The notes beneath the pieces were generated by a model that saw nothing but the letters and a program-made list of their open reading frames with translations, did no database searches and had not been told where the DNA came from. From contig JAIVFJ010000146.1 in NCBI GenBank assembly GCA_025765615.1, forward strand, positions 1-64,000: a stretch of 64,000 nt of DNA, in the 5' to 3' direction. The position numbers and the translations under genes are program-made. The stretch is from Zopfochytrium polystomum (lineage: Eukaryota; Chytridiomycota; Chytridiomycetes; Chytridiales; Chytridiaceae). Positions 31,991 through 44,900 of this stretch are shown piece after piece (position 1 is the first letter of the stretch; each line of letters starts with the position of its first letter).

Positions 31991-33101
31991 TGTCATCGTT
32001 GCACAACTGTGGCAGAGACCTTCTCCCACATCTTTCTTTGCCCTGTCACTCATGATACCTTCCTTTCAGTTAAACTCCCTCGCAACTGCCTTGGCCTCTT
32101 GTTCCCACACAGACGCCCTACACCCAAAACTCCTCCCCCCCTTCTGGCTACCCCTCCCTTCCCTCTCTGCCGACGCACTGCTAAACTTCCTCGCTCTCCT
32201 TCAGGGTATCATCCCTCAATCCTTTTACGATATCCTCCACCACCATGAGACCTTCCCAGCGGACAAAGTCGTTACCACCCACATACGCATCTTCCACGAC
32301 TTCCTCTGGTGCCCTTGTTGCGACGAAACTATCCTCTGGGAATGCAACCGCAGCATTACACCCCCTGACAAGCATCACCACTGCCCAGAACTTCTTCCAT
32401 TCTCCACCTGCAAGCCGCACTACGCCCCCCACACCTTCCCCAGCTGCAAGCCCCGCTCCCATGGCCCTGCAGGCCACTCCCTCTCCCTCGCAATGCCCTA
32501 CCCCAAGGTTAGCACCGAGCAATACCGCCTAGCCTCAACTATTGCCTGCATGTCGGCAACGGCCACCTCGTGCTCCTCGATGCAGTACATGTGGTCGCCA
32601 CCTCTCCAACACCTGTCCCTCTTGGTTGGCTTGCGTGGTGGTATTCCGGTCTGGCGCCAACACTACCTTGGCCTTGTTTGCCCAGCTCTTGGAACACTTT
32701 GGACCTGGCGCACTGTCACGGTTTCCAATCCAACTCCATAGGCTATTATGCGTCCCCACATCCTGTACTGCCAGTCGTGCACAAAGCGCCTCCCACCTCC
32801 CCTACTCCACCTTTTTTCCACGACTCCGCTCTTTACCCCCCTGACTCCGTACACCCACTTACTCCGCTGTCAGATTGACACTTTCTGCAAGGCCTAAGCC
32901 TTGACTTTTCAATAGTGTATTATTCGCTCCAACCCGAAGGTGAGGAATCTGCAACTAAAACAGAAACGCAACAGCAGCAAAGAGCACAGTAAAAACCCCG
33001 AAACCACTGCCGCAAGGGACCTTACTGAAAACTATGAGGCCCGCGCCCAAAGGGCGTGGACTATGCGTAAAACCCCCAAGCGTAAAAGTGCATACATATG
33101 A
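31991..33101 (+). mobile_element. Non-LTR retrotransposon (LINE) 3' remnant
   Basis: Broken frames hold ETFSHIFLCPVTHD (like the zinc-binding tail of non-LTR reverse transcriptases, C/H-x-x-x-H-x-F-x-C-P), LLNFLALLQGIIPQSFYDIL, FHDFLWCPCCDETILWE and ITPPDK, and finally RDLTENYEARAQRAWTMRKT near 33000-33060, ending at a stop at 33099-33101. The order matches what I know of LINE ORF2 C-termini in early fungi. No reverse-transcriptase core is present, so identification rests on the tail only. Confidence 0.45.
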
Positions 33102-33437
33102 AGTAAGAAGATAATGTCCACAGGCAAGAAAAAGGTGCCAAGTAGAGAATCAAAAGCACAAGAGAAGCGAAGAACGCCATCTTGGTCAAAAGACAGTAAG
33201 AGAGAGGAGAATTCACAGTGATGAAGTAAAAATTAACAACAATCAACGGTTTCACACCGCAATCCTTGCGTGGAAGAAATTTAGTCGTAATTGAGTGTGG
33301 CCGACGTGATTCGACCATCTGCGGTCTCTGCAAGAACGCGTATTTCGGAGAACCCAAACAGCATGCTGAACTTTACACTAATCCACAAAATTAGTAACTC
33401 AACAGCGAGAAAAGCAGTGAAGAAGATGAGCTTGCAC
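33102..33437. other. Spacer; possible 3' exon of the Hsp70-like gene
   Basis: The stop of the Hsp70-like gene (33438-33440) is embedded in GGG/GTAAGT, a perfect splice donor. A further exon could follow here (TTCTTGCAG acceptor at about 33330 on the minus strand), but no conserved coding text confirms it. Confidence 0.35.
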
Positions 33438-35241
33438 TTACCCCTGCTTGATTAACGATGGTTTTGCTTCTGCGGATGATAAGATTCCCAGCTTTCGCAC
33501 ATTTCTCTCCATTTCCGTCAGGTACGTGATGCCGGCGGCTCGTCCCTCGAAAACGTTAAAGACGACGCTGTTCTGTCCGGAGCGGATAGGGAAAAAAGTC
33601 TGCGACACAATCTTTCCGAAGGGAACCTTTTCTCCATACTCCACAAACCAGCTCGCCTGGTTTGCCGCGTATTCTTTACCCTCGATTATTTTCTTGTGGC
33701 GAATAGAGTGTACTTTTGGGTCGAATCGCGGGCAAAAATCCGTGCCGAAGGCGAACCTTGAAATCCGCTCGGTGACGCTTTGGGGGGCGTTTCCCAGAAG
33801 TACTGCCCCCTTCATCACACAGTCGCCCGGCTGAGATGGAACGACCACCTTGCACTTTGGTGTTTCGAAGGCTTTGCGGAACTCTGCTTGGAGAATCGCA
33901 CTGTTGGCAAAGTTTCCGACGAGCAGAACAGCGCTGGCTTCTCGCGACTTGGCAAGCGTGTCTCTGATGTGAGCCACGGTCGTCTGAATGGCCGGCGCGA
34001 AGAGCTTCATCATGTCCGCTGGTTGTATGTAAAGGCGGTCGTCCTCAATCACAAAATTTCCGCTGTGCATCTTGTTGTAATCGGCACAGTTCCGCTCTTT
34101 GGGTTTATGGGTAACAAAGGTTATTGCAAGGGCCAGGATGGCGAATAAAATACCGACCAAAATGCCGTGCAATCTCCGACGGCAGAGTGACAGCTGTGTT
34201 CTCGCTGCCGGTGAACGTGCATTTCGCCTTTTCCCACGCGTTCTCTAGCTCAACCCAAACTGCCGGATGCTTCTTCTCGAATTCAGAAATCGCCAATCTT
34301 CCCACGACATCGTTCATTAGCTTGAAAAACTGCTTGTTGATCTCATGGGAGCCAAAATCACCTCCGCCGCAGGGCACAGCTGGAAAAAACCGTGAGCAAG
34401 CTTGACGGTGAAGGCGCATTGAAGCATGAGAAGAGGTGCAGAGGGGAAAAGGAGGGAAGGTGGGGGGGGGGAATGGAAGTACCCTCTTTGACCGTTATTT
34501 CACTCGCATCGACAATCGTGTGAACGGTCACGTCGATTGTGCCGCCCCCGCAGTCCGCAACGACAATGGTGTTGCCCTTTTCGGCGGCCAGCTGTGAGTT
34601 CGTAAGGCACCACATTGACGCGGCCTCTGGCTCTAGAGCAAAGAGCAACGAAGCGCTGTTGCCGGACCGAATCAGCCCGCCAGTCTCGGCTGCCTCGCGC
34701 ATCAGCTTCTTGGCGCCTTCCCGCCAGATGGCCGGCACAGTAACCACCCACAAGACGTCGTCTTCATTGATGGTTGCACGAGTCGCAAGCCTGACCTGTT
34801 TGAGGGAGGCTTTATTTTTTACACGTTAAATGGAGCGACAGCAGTAGACTCAGAGCGAGAGCAAGATATTAAACAGGTACATACCGCCCTTGATGTGTCC
34901 AAGCAAGCCGCCAATGACGTCGACGGCCTTGAGTTTTATGGACGAGTGGGAATCTTCAATCATTAATTGGGAGTTCGTCGCTGGTTCGTAAAGCTGCATC
35001 TTGAAATGGCGGACGAAAAAGTGCTTTTTCCGGTCGGTTGGGCGCATATTGGACACTGCAAGCACAGCTTGTTCCCCGATTGACAGTACTTCCCACTTGC
35101 CGCTGTCATCCTGCTTCATGAGAATGGCGGTGGCCGTCTTTCCACCATGCGTTCCCGGCCAGGGCCTATTGTTATTTAGAGCGTATTTTTTGAATGATTG
35201 TTATCTCGAGATAGCGTTGGGACGAAAAGCGAGTGCGGGAC

Positions 35242-35287
<46 letters not shown>

Positions 35288-35853
35288 GAGAGAGAGAGAG
35301 AGAGCGAGCGAGAGAGTGGGACGGAGAGAGAGAGGGAGAGAGAAGGTCACTTTCTCCGAACTTACCTGTTTGAAAAAACATCCGCTCTTGGGTCCAAACG
35401 CTCGCCCGGCTTCGTGAACGCGAAAGCGTAACTGGGTAGGGGGACGGCGAAGAGCGGCAAGAAAGTAATCAGCGAGCGTTTGGCGTATGTGAGTGGTGGG
35501 CAGAGCATAGAGACATGTTGGCCTGTGCAACACACTCATGGTGAAAGAAAGAATATTGAAGAAGCCATCGACCCCCAGGCCTCGCGGTGGTTCGACGATG
35601 CCCTTCGTCCAATGAACACAACCCACCTGCGCACCCTTACGCTCAATAGAATCAAATAGTAATCTCCTGGTGCTCCCTACCTTCCGACACCTGCTCCTCC
35701 TCCTGGACATTCTCCTTAATTCCCCCGCTCCCTTCCCCACCCCATATGCCTTCCTTACCCAAATTCCGATGTGCCAAAGTCGACGGCCACAATAACCTTG
35801 TGGTTCTTCGCTGGTCCGCGAAAATGGCAGCGTCTTCGCCCAGCATTGTTCAA
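33438..35853 (-). CDS. HSPA12-like Hsp70-family ATPase
   Basis: Exons on the minus strand: 35853-35759, 35431-35366, 35165-34885, 34795-34483, 34379-34158, 34096-33438. Actin/Hsp70-type ATPase motifs are present: phosphate-1 KVIVAVDFGTSEFGYAF, VVTVPAIW, LFALEPEAASMWC, phosphate-2 VVADCGGGTIDVTVH, and adenosine motif VLLVGNFANSAILQ. C-terminal text SGQNSVVFNVFEG ends the substrate-binding-like part. The overall layout fits the HSPA12 group, which lacks a canonical peptide-binding lid. The first listed exon begins after an acceptor (TTTTCAG) without an in-frame ATG, so a 5' exon is missing. The junction 34885/34795 is off by one base. A paralogous broken copy lies at 38.8-40.7 kb on the other strand. 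Confidence 0.75.
35248..35345. repeat. GA/GAGC-rich microsatellite inside an intron
   Basis: About 95 bases of (GA)n with GAGCGAGC interruptions lie in the intron between 35366 and 35165 of the Hsp70-like gene. Confidence 0.9.
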
Positions 35854-36170
35854 CTGAAAAGAGTCTGATTTTTTTTTTTTTTTTTGATTTCCACACGAAA
35901 GCGCAGACATTTAAGTCGAGGAAGCTTTTTTTTTCCCAATGCAGTGCAAGTGTGGAAGTGCAAAGTGAAGTGCAAGTGCAATATCAGGTGCAAGTGAAGC
36001 ACTTCCAAAACCCTGGCATTTCGCAAGTATTTTTTCATTTTCAACGGTTTTGGAAGAGATCCACTGACTGAGTGCAAGTGCACGTCCAATCTTTATAAAA
36101 ACTTTGACTTCTTCAGCGCAGCAACAAAGAAAAAATAAGCAAAAAAAAAAAAAAAAAAAAAACGGATGGA
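35854..36170. other. Divergent promoter region
   Basis: Lies between the Hsp70-like gene (-) and the coiled-coil gene (+). Contains a 17-base T-run, a short GTGCAAGTG/AAGTGCAAGTG-rich stretch (35942-36000) and a 22-base A-run (36141-36162). Confidence 0.5.
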
Positions 36171-38311
36171 ATGAACTTGAACAATGAGCCACCAATGAGC
36201 GGTACCATCGCGAGTTCGAGGGCAATCCCGCCAGACTGTGCCCCCGCCCCCACGGAAGTCGCGAAGTGGATCGCTGGCCGCGCAAGGAAATTCGTCATGA
36301 CTGTAATCTTTGAACCCAACTGGCACCCGGCTTTGATCGATTCTGGAGCTGCGGTGGTGTCGGAGATTGTCGGTGGCAGAGAAGTGCTTGCCTTACCCAT
36401 AACTAAGGACTTAGGCAAACTGGAGGAGAGTCGCTTTCGGTATGATAGTTTTTTTGACACACGCGACTTTCCCCTCTCATTCTATTGCTTTTTTTTCTCT
36501 GCGACTGCTTGCCGTGTCCTTCTTTTTGATTTGCTCCCATATGGTTCCCCTTTCTCCACATCAAACGGAAGAGCGGCGCTCCGCCTCAGGCAGAAACTAT
36601 CGAAGTCCTCAGCCCTGGCATCGTGGATCAAGGACGAGTTGCAGGAGCCCCCCTCCTTCAACTATCTGCGCGGAAACAACGCGCGAGTTCCAAAAGGAAT
36701 TGACCTGCCGATGGTCGCAAACTTGTTGAAACTATTTTACGACTCGCAGACTGTTCTGAACGATTTAATACTTCCGTACGCGTAAGTAAAGTGCGTCCTC
36801 GTCAGCTTTCTAACACAGAATCGGCAAGACTTGACAAAGAAATTTTGGATTTGAAGACTGCGTCCATGAGGTTGTTGTCATGCAGTAACGCTGAGGCGGT
36901 CATCCTCTCTGTAAGGTTGCTACAGCTTACCAAGCCGTACGGACAGACAGATTCGGAGGAGAGAATGACGATGTACATTCACAACTTGGAGAATCAGTTT
37001 CAGTTCACAAGGTTCGCATCCTCCCCGAAAGTTTGGCGAACAAATGTGAAATTGATAGAACCATTAGGGACCTGCGCAAAAGCTGGGTCGTTGTTCGCAA
37101 GACTTTGCAAGAGTGCGATCATCCCGTTTTGAAACGGCCAGAAGTTCCACTCGCCTCGCTGCCGCAATACTTTCGCGACTGTAGCCAAGCCAAGACCCAT
37201 GATCATGACAGCAGGCTGAAAGCGTTCAAGATGGTCTTCAGCTCCACTATAACAAATGCGGAAGGTACCTGGGATGAAAAAGAAAGTACAAACAACGGTA
37301 CTTGTTTTCAGCAGCAGCCGATAAAGTCGGCGGACGACAGCAGTCATCGGTCGGGAATTTTGCCGAATAATACGCATTCACTGTAAGTATTTTACTAGTG
37401 CCACTCGCGTTGGGGTAAGAGTCTCCTCGATCCCTTCACGCAGGAGCTCCGAGTCGAGTGAGAGTTGCACTTCCTCTTCAAGCGCTTCTACATCTGCAAA
37501 AGAATTGGAACACCTCCGAAACTTGACTGATGAGAACACAAGGTTGAACACCAAAATTGCGATCCTCGAAGGCCTCCTGCGCAAGCTCGAAGGGGAGCTC
37601 TTGCGCGCAGACAGCGAAATTCAAACCCTGACAGCCGAACGTGGAGAACTTCTTTCGATTGCAGCGACCATTAACGGCCAAGTTCGCGGTCTTGAGGTCC
37701 GGACCGTTCTCGGCGCGTTCGCGAGCGCAAAAGGCAAGCTGGAAAGCTTTCTCATCGCGTCAACGTTCCGCGCCGCCCTCAAGTGGCAGCCTTTCTGCGA
37801 AGCAGTTGTGCGACTGGGATTCGAGTCGATCCGGCTGCGCTTGCGCTCGATCGCTGAAATGGCTGGCGTTGGGGAAGCAAAAACCGCAGCGGCCGGCGAA
37901 GGCGAGCCACCGTCATCGTCGTCGTCGCTGTACCCGCCGTCATCCGTGGCAAGCAGCCGCCTCAAGCAGTTCGTAGTGGGCTATCTGCAGTCGAACGTTG
38001 ACCGAATCGTGCAGGAGGTGCACAACCATCAGGTGGCCGTGATCCGACGCGGTGAGCTGCCATCGTCGGCCTCGGTCTTTGAGGAGTTGGTATCCGACGT
38101 ATATTCGGCCTTTGTGGCGCTGGTGCGTCCGCTGGAAGGGACCGCGGATCGTTGGGGAGTCGTGCCGCCGTCGGGATGGGACGGGATTGTGGTGGAATCC
38201 ATGCACGCCGTTCTGAAACTGGCGATCCAGGCGGCCCTCGTCGAGCCCGCTTTGTGGGTCGAGTTCGAGACGAGGCCTGAAGAGGGTTACGACGGCGAAA
38301 AGTGGCGATGA
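36171..38311 (+). CDS. Coiled-coil protein of unknown function
   Basis: The ATG at 36171 starts exon 1 (to 36439); exon 2 is 36590-36781; a later exon is continuous from about 36830; a well-supported junction joins 37382 to 37444; the gene ends at 38311. The text includes WIAGRARKFVMTVIFEPNWH, ASWIKDELQEPPSFNYLRG, ARLDKEILDLKTASMRLL, a Ser-rich linker, then a heptad-like coiled coil (LEHLRNLTDENTRLNTKIAI, LRKLEGELLRADSEIQTLTAE) and a GC-rich helical C-terminal domain (LKQFVVGYLQSNVDRIVQEV, GVVPPSGWDGIVVESMHAVL). The frame changes near 37010 in a way not explained by a visible intron (either two extra bases or one lost). No family recognised. The intact 800-base last exon argues for function. 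Confidence 0.55.
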
Positions 38312-38827
38312 ACAACAGAGCTGTGCGGGGCGAATCGAGTTTTTCGACTCAAGCAGGATCGACGCAGGGGTCCAGATCGTTCTTTTGCCGGCCTTGGTTA
38401 GCGAGTGTGGGGTGGTGGCAGAAAAGAGTGGTGCTGCGCGGTGTGGCGCCCGTCAAGTGAAGAGTTAATGCCGTGAAGGGCCAGAAAGTCAAATGAAGTT
38501 TAGGCCGTTCAGAAGATAGCCGATTGCTGTCCTTGTCCTCGGTTGCTGCTGGTCCATGGGATTACAAGTGCAGGCAGTATTGTCAAAGCCAGCTGCGCTC
38601 GCTGTGCTGTAGTTACTGATTCGCTCTGCGTCATCTCCTCCCCCCTTCTCCCCTCAGCCCAAACCTGGACGCAGGCCCTTGGGCGTGTGAGGAAGACGCA
38701 TCACTTTTGCAAACAAATTCTCCGATGGTGCTCTTCATCCAACTGCAAGCAGCAAACCGCAGGCGCTAGCTAAATTTATGTCAATTTATTCGAAATTCCT
38801 ATCGCACCGCACTGATGTAACGTCAGG
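38312..38827. other. Intergenic, nothing recognised
   Basis: About 500 bases between the coiled-coil gene and the broken Hsp70-like copy; it may contain a 5' exon of that copy, but none was found. Confidence 0.4.
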
Positions 38828-40700
38828 TATTGAAGTTCGGAAACATCCTCAACCCGACGCGCGGCAAGAAGGCTGTCGTCGCCATCGACTTTGGGACGTC
38901 AGGGACCGCGTGAGAATTTGGAACGAAACAAACCATACACACATACACACACGTTGTCGACCACCCCTAACCCTCCCTCCACAACCTCGCATTTCTTTTC
39001 TTTTTGTTCTAATGCTGCTCCCGCCCTTCGCGAAAAGATACGCGTGGACCTTCAACCACAACGCAGGCTGCGATCCGTCCGTCGACATCTTCTCGAACCC
39101 GCCGTTTCGGCTGACGCACGGCGGCAAGACAGACACAGCGTTCGGGCGGGAGGCCGTCGCCAAGGCTTCGGAAATGATGCGCGCCGACCGCGAAAAGTTT
39201 CTGTTCTTTCACCATTTCAAGATGCGCTTGTACGATGGCGACGCTCTGCTGTCCTTCTAGACTACTATCAAGGACAAGTTCGCGCAGGGAGATGCCTCGT
39301 CGCGGAGTGCCTGAAGCATCTTAAAGAGGGTGGGAACCAGAAATCCATTCTGTGAGGAAAAGCTGTGATTCGTTGGAGGTGGTCGTTTTCGCAATGCCCG
39401 GTTCTAAAAAAAACTATTTCTTTTTCCGTTGATTTGTTCGCAGCTTCCCTGACCGAATGCCGCAAAGGCTTTCCTCTCACAACTTCCGGGGACGCAAGCA
39501 CCATCCGCGCCGAGGATGCCCTTTTCGTGGTTGAGTATAACGTTTCGGGGGTGGCAACTACTTCGCTGCCGAGGATAAACTGACCAGACTTGTTTCGACT
39601 CCGCAAGGTGACGGTTCCGCCAAGCAGGTCATGCAGGCCGCGGCCGAGGCCGGGCTGTTGCAGAAAGACGGATCCGGCCTCATACTCGCGCTGGAACCGG
39701 AAGCCGCGTCTGTGTGGTGCCAACGGACCAAAAGCCTCAACCTCGTCGACGGAGACACATTACGGCGTCGCAGACTGTGGGGGCGGAACAATCGACGTCA
39801 CGGTTCACGAAGTGACGAACAGCACCACCGCCAGCGGCAACCACGTGCTGAGAGAAGGTTTGGCTTTGGTGCTTGGGTTTTGATAATTACTTTTTTGTTC
39901 TTCAAGCCGTCCCCGTTTCGGGCGGTGGCTGGGGCTCGACGGCGATCAAACGGCGGTTGTTCGAGCTGCTGAAGACAGTGTTTGACGCGGCGAAGACAGA
40001 CACGCTCGCCAGCGACGGCAAGAATGAGGACGACCTACTTGCGCCGTGGGAAATCGCAAAGTGCTCGCTCGAAGGCACGAACGGTGTGCGGATCATGCTG
40101 CCAGAGTCGCTGCTGCTGGTCGCCTCCACCGTATGTTGACCGCGGGTAAAGCCCCCTGATTTTCTTCTTTTTTTTTTCTTATTCTTAGCTCTCCCTGCAG
40201 AGGCCGCCGTGGATGTATACAACAGCCACACCAACAGCAACCTGGAGGTCGACGCGCGCAGCCTTGTCCTCCCACCGAGACCCTTGCGAAACTGTTTGCC
40301 GGGTCGGTGAGCACGGCCGTGCTGCTCCTAAAGCGGCTCACCCAGAAGCTCCCGCGCGCCGCGAAGCGCAGCTCGTACGGGTACGGAATCCGCATCACGC
40401 GGCAAGCGCTGGCGGGGGATCCGCGGGAACGCGTGTATGAGGTGAACGGAGATGCTGGTGCGGAACGCGTTGGACATGTTCGTGGAGCTGGGCGATGTAA
40501 TCCAGATGGGGAGCGTCGTTTCGCGGTTACTCTATCCGCTGCACAGCGGGCAGAATTCGATTTCGTTCGAGTTTTTTGCAACCAAGAAGGAGGGCGTCAA
40601 GGTTTGCGCTTTACTTTATGGTGCGAGGCGACCAGGGTGTGCATGCTCTAATCTTTGGTGGCTGAAATGAAAGACAAAGTTGGAACGCTGCGTGTTATTG
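38828..40700 (+). pseudogene. Second HSPA12-like Hsp70 copy, broken
   Basis: Paralogue of 33438-35853 on the opposite strand. Recognisable blocks in order: KKAVVAIDFGTSGTA (donor at 38909), AYAWTFNHNAGCDPS to HHFKMRLYDGDA (acceptor before 39041), LLDYYQGQVRAGRCLVAE one frame off after a stop at 39258-39260, STIRAEDALFVV followed by foreign text where TVPAIW should be and a stop (39581-39583), LILALEPEAASVWC, then one frame on VADCGGGTIDVTVHEV, GGGWGSTAIKRRLFELL, and VVSRLLYPLHSGQNSISFEF near 40510-40570. Stops and shifts of both signs plus a replaced segment make a working product unlikely. Confidence 0.75.
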
Positions 40701-41969
40701 GTAAACCAGGGACTCTCAAAGAAGAGTTTGTTTCCCCGGGCCTTGCTTCCTTCTTGTTTTACCCTCTCGAAAATTTTTTTTTGTTCCTTGGCTCGAGCCG
40801 ATGCATTCACAACACCGTAAAAAACTGTGGGGTAAAAATCTCGATGATGTTCGGGGCGTCCCAGCTTTTAGTTGCGGCAGAGTCTGGTGGTGGTCAACGG
40901 CAAAGCGCCACGTTGGACTTTCTGGCTTGACACCAAAAGTTGTTCTTTTGCGTTGTTCTGCTCAAACGCTTGTGGCCTTTTTTTTGCTCCATATGCGCTC
41001 TTGTTTCGGTGGTATGACGAAGGGAATACAGAGCAGATCTGTTGTTGACGTAGATGTGAAGGTGTGGAGGGAGCACCTGTGGCTCTCTCTTTCCAAATCT
41101 GCAACTCCGGCTCAAGCGCGATCGCGAAATGTTTTGATCATCTTCGTCAGCTTTTCTCCCCAAAAACATTGAACGAGCGCAACCCAGCGCAGCCACTTCG
41201 TGCATTACAAAACGTTACAAAAGGCTTAAGAAATCGAGTCCATCATCGTTACCTAACCTGATCGTATCTTATTTTTCGCTTATTTTCCTTTGTGCTTTCA
41301 AGCACATTTTGAAGGCCACGCCGCTCGAAGCATACAAAATCAGCGGAAGCGAGTTGTTCGCGAAAAATTTGTTTGGGCACGGATAGAAACAACAGGGCGA
41401 GGGAGAGGGTGAGGTGGTGGCTGGTGGCGGACGACGAAAGATGGAGGGGAGACAGGAGAGAAATTAACGCCTGGTCGTAAATGTGTTACGAGGCGTGGCA
41501 GAAGGTGAGGGAGGGGAAAAAAAACGAAGAACGAAGCCACTAAATTGTGGACGTGGAACAAATATGTGCAGCTCTTGCAGGTAGGTGCGGGAGATTTTAA
41601 GGTGCACAGGGGGCTGAAGGAGAAAGCAGAAAGTGGAAAGGGGTCTGGTTCAAGGAACCTGACAAGTCTAAGTGTGCTCTCCGTAGAGAACATCGCAACA
41701 GGGGGCCCGGCGGCGGCGAGCGGTGTCATAGCGCAAGAGGGCACCAGGTTAAGGAAGGGGAGGGGAAACAAGACGCCGCGCTCCTCCGTCATCACACAAC
41801 AACGTGGAGAGGAAAAAAAAGTTTGAAACTGAAAGTAACAAAAGAAGAAGAAAACGTTATAGGGGACCCCTCAAACGAGGGGCGCGGGAGGCGGGCGGTG
41901 CACCACACGGCAATCGAAATTGCCGCGCGGCACACCGCCCTCGCATAATGCAGCCTCCCGCTGCCTATG
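40701..41969. other. Intergenic; possible remnant exon at about 41305-41385
   Basis: Mostly without coding signal. On the plus strand about 41305-41385 reads ILKATPLEAYKISGSELFAK then NLFGHG and a stop, which looks protein-like but is isolated. The right part is the 3' flank of the ATPase gene. Confidence 0.35.
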
Positions 41970-44900
41970 CTACCAAGCCGCCTTGGCGACAACCGATCCG
42001 GGGAACGACCTCGCGACCAGCTTCCTCAGCTCGTCCATCAGCAGCACGCCCAGCCCCAGCCCGATCGGGATGAACCAGAACTGCGTCGGGATCGGCGCGG
42101 TCGCGAACACGGTCTGGATGCCGGGCGTGAAGACGTTCATGAGGGCAAATCCGAAGGTGAAGGTCATGCCTAGCGGGATGAAGAGGTTCCTGCGCGGGCC
42201 CCAGAGCGGGTTGGAGGTGAGGATGGAGACGACGCGGTTGCGGGTGGCGAGGACGCCGCCGAACTGGAGGAAGACCATGCAGACGTAGTAGACGCAGTTG
42301 CCGGCGGCGACGAGGCCCGCGAGGCCCGCGAACCCGGGGAGCGCGCCCATGATGCCGTTGTCGGGGTTCTGGAGGACCGGTACGAAGTCGGCGGGGATGG
42401 TGTTGATGTTTGCCGGGATGGAGTAGTTGGCGGGGAGGCCGAGGGTCGTGACGTCAATGCCGGCGGTTGCGTTGAGGTCGCCGAGGGAGAAGCCGGTGGA
42501 TCCCTGCAGGACGTAGTTGTAGGCGCCGCCGTAGTAGCCCCACGCGTTCCAGGCGCCGAGGAGGTCGTGGAAGTGGATGCCAAAGTTGGAGAAGAAGAGG
42601 AACCACGAGCCCATGGCGGATATCCAGAACATGAGGCCGATGAAGAGGTAGATCTGGGCGAAGAAGCGCCAGTCGGTGAGGCGGTCTCGGCGGGCGTTCC
42701 GCGGGGCGCGGGTCATCAAGTCGGCCTCGGCCAGCTCGAACATGAGCGCGACGGACATGACCACGTCATTGAAGACCGAGAAGAACACCTGGAGGTACGA
42801 GTTGAGCGGGAGCTGCATGCCGAAGAACACGTTTGACAGCACAGCCATGAACTCGGTGTACGTCCCCGCCGGCATCAGGTACAGGATGACTTTCTTCAGG
42901 TTGTCAAACACAAGGCGGCCGTTCTCGATAGCGACAATGATGGAGGAGAAGTCGTTGGTCATCAACACCATGGCAGCTGCCTCCTTGGCGACGTCGGACC
43001 CAGCGCCCATCGCGACGCCAATGTCTGCAGCCTTCAGCGCGGGGGCGTCGTTGACGCCGTCGCCGGTAACCGCGACCGTGTTGTCGCCGCGCTTCTTGAG
43101 CTCCGTGACGATCTTGAGCTTCTGGTCCGGGCTGGTGCGCGCAAAGACAATCTCCGTGTACCGGCCGAGCACAATGTCCCACTCGAAATCTGTCAGGTCG
43201 ACCAGCTCCGCGCCAGAGAGCGCCAGGGCGCGCGGCGCGTGCTTCTGCTCCTCCAGCGACGGCTTGACGTTCTCGGGTTTTGCAAACGCCGCGCGGAGCG
43301 CGCCGCCGTCGCCGTCGTTCGCCTCCGCCTCCTTGCTCAGTCGCTTGACGTCCACAATGCCGTCGAGCCGGTCGGCGCTGACGATCCCAACCTGCCGCGC
43401 GATGGCGGCCGCCGTCGCGATAAAGTCACCGGTCACCATGAACACGCGCACCCCCGCGCGCCGGATCACGCGAATGGCCTCGGGCACCTCGGCGCGAGGC
43501 GGGTCGCGGATGCCGACGAGCGACACCAGACGCAGCGCCTGCATCTCGGCCTGCACAAGCCGGTCTAGCTGCCCAACGTCGACGGCGCTCAGGGAAAAGT
43601 CCTTTTGCATGCCGGCCAGCGGACGCGAGCACACCGCGATGACGCGCTGGCCCGACGCGGCCCAGCGTTCCTGCACCGCGGTGACCGCCGCGCGCTGTGC
43701 GTCGTCCAGCGGGACGTACTCGCCAGCGGCGGTCATCACGGTCGTGCAGCGGGACAGGAGAAAGTCCGGCGCGCCCTTGACGAGGAGGAGAGGCGTCCCG
43801 GCGGGGTCGGAGACGACGGTCGCCATCCACTTGTTCTTGGAGTTGAATGGGATCTCAAACATGCGCTTGTGGGCGGCGGCCGCGGTCGCGGCCGCCACGC
43901 CGCCGAGCTCCTCGACAAAGCGCAGGATCGCCGTGTCGGTCGGGTCGCCCTTGACCTTGCGTTCGGAGACGGGGACACCCGGTTCCTTGTCGAGCTCGAA
44001 CCGCGCGCCGTTGCAGAGGCGAGCGACGACGCACAGCTCCTCGACGAGGCGCGGGGCGGTGTCGCGCGCGGCGATGACGCCGTCCGCGTTCTCGAGGCGC
44101 TCGAGGCTGCGGTCGACCGCAGCGACGGCCGTCACGCGCATCTTGCCCTGGGTGAGCGTGCCAGTCTTGTCGGAGCACAGCACCGACATGCAGCCGAGTG
44201 TTTCGACGGTGGCCAGGTTCTTGACGAGCACGTTGCGCTGGGACATGCGGCGCGCGATGATGGAGAGCGAGAGCGCTACGCAGACGGGGAGGCCTTGAGG
44301 GACGAAGGCGGTCAGGCAACCGATGGCGTTGACGATGGCGCCGGAGATGGTCTCGTAGTTGGGGTAGGCGTTCTTGACCCAGGCTTCGTAGGTGATGATG
44401 GAGATGCAGAAGAAGGACAGCGAGAGCGTCGAGATGATGATCGTGAAAAGGTTGAGCTCCTTTTGGATAGTCGTCTACGGGAGGGAACAACAACAGCAAG
44501 AGTAAGTTTCAAAAAGCAGACCGAGTGCAAGAAAACCCTACCGCCTCAGTTCGCACTTTTCCAGAGCTTGCGACCAGCTGGCCAATAACAGTGTTGTCAC
44601 CAATAGCAAACACCACACCCGTGGCGGCGCCCTGCACCAAGAAGGTGGACGAGAAGGCCAGGTTGAGAGTCTCGAGCGGGTTCTCGTCAGTGGGGTCGAC
44701 GGAAGCCAGGACAGGCTTGGACTCGCCAGTGAGGATGGAGCGGTCAAACAGTGCGTCAGGGGTGCACGAAACGATACGCAAGTCGGCAGGAACGCGCTGG
44801 CCAAGAGACAGCTGGACCACGTCACCAGTGACGACGTCGGTAGCCGGAATGTCGATGACTTGGCCGTCGCGGACGACGGTGGCGGAGGCTGTGGTGACGT

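Noticed and set aside
42676..44298. Plus-strand open frame of 540 codons
   Set aside because: It is the antisense shadow of the ATPase exon; Ser/Arg/Ala-rich without motifs, caused by GC-rich codon usage.
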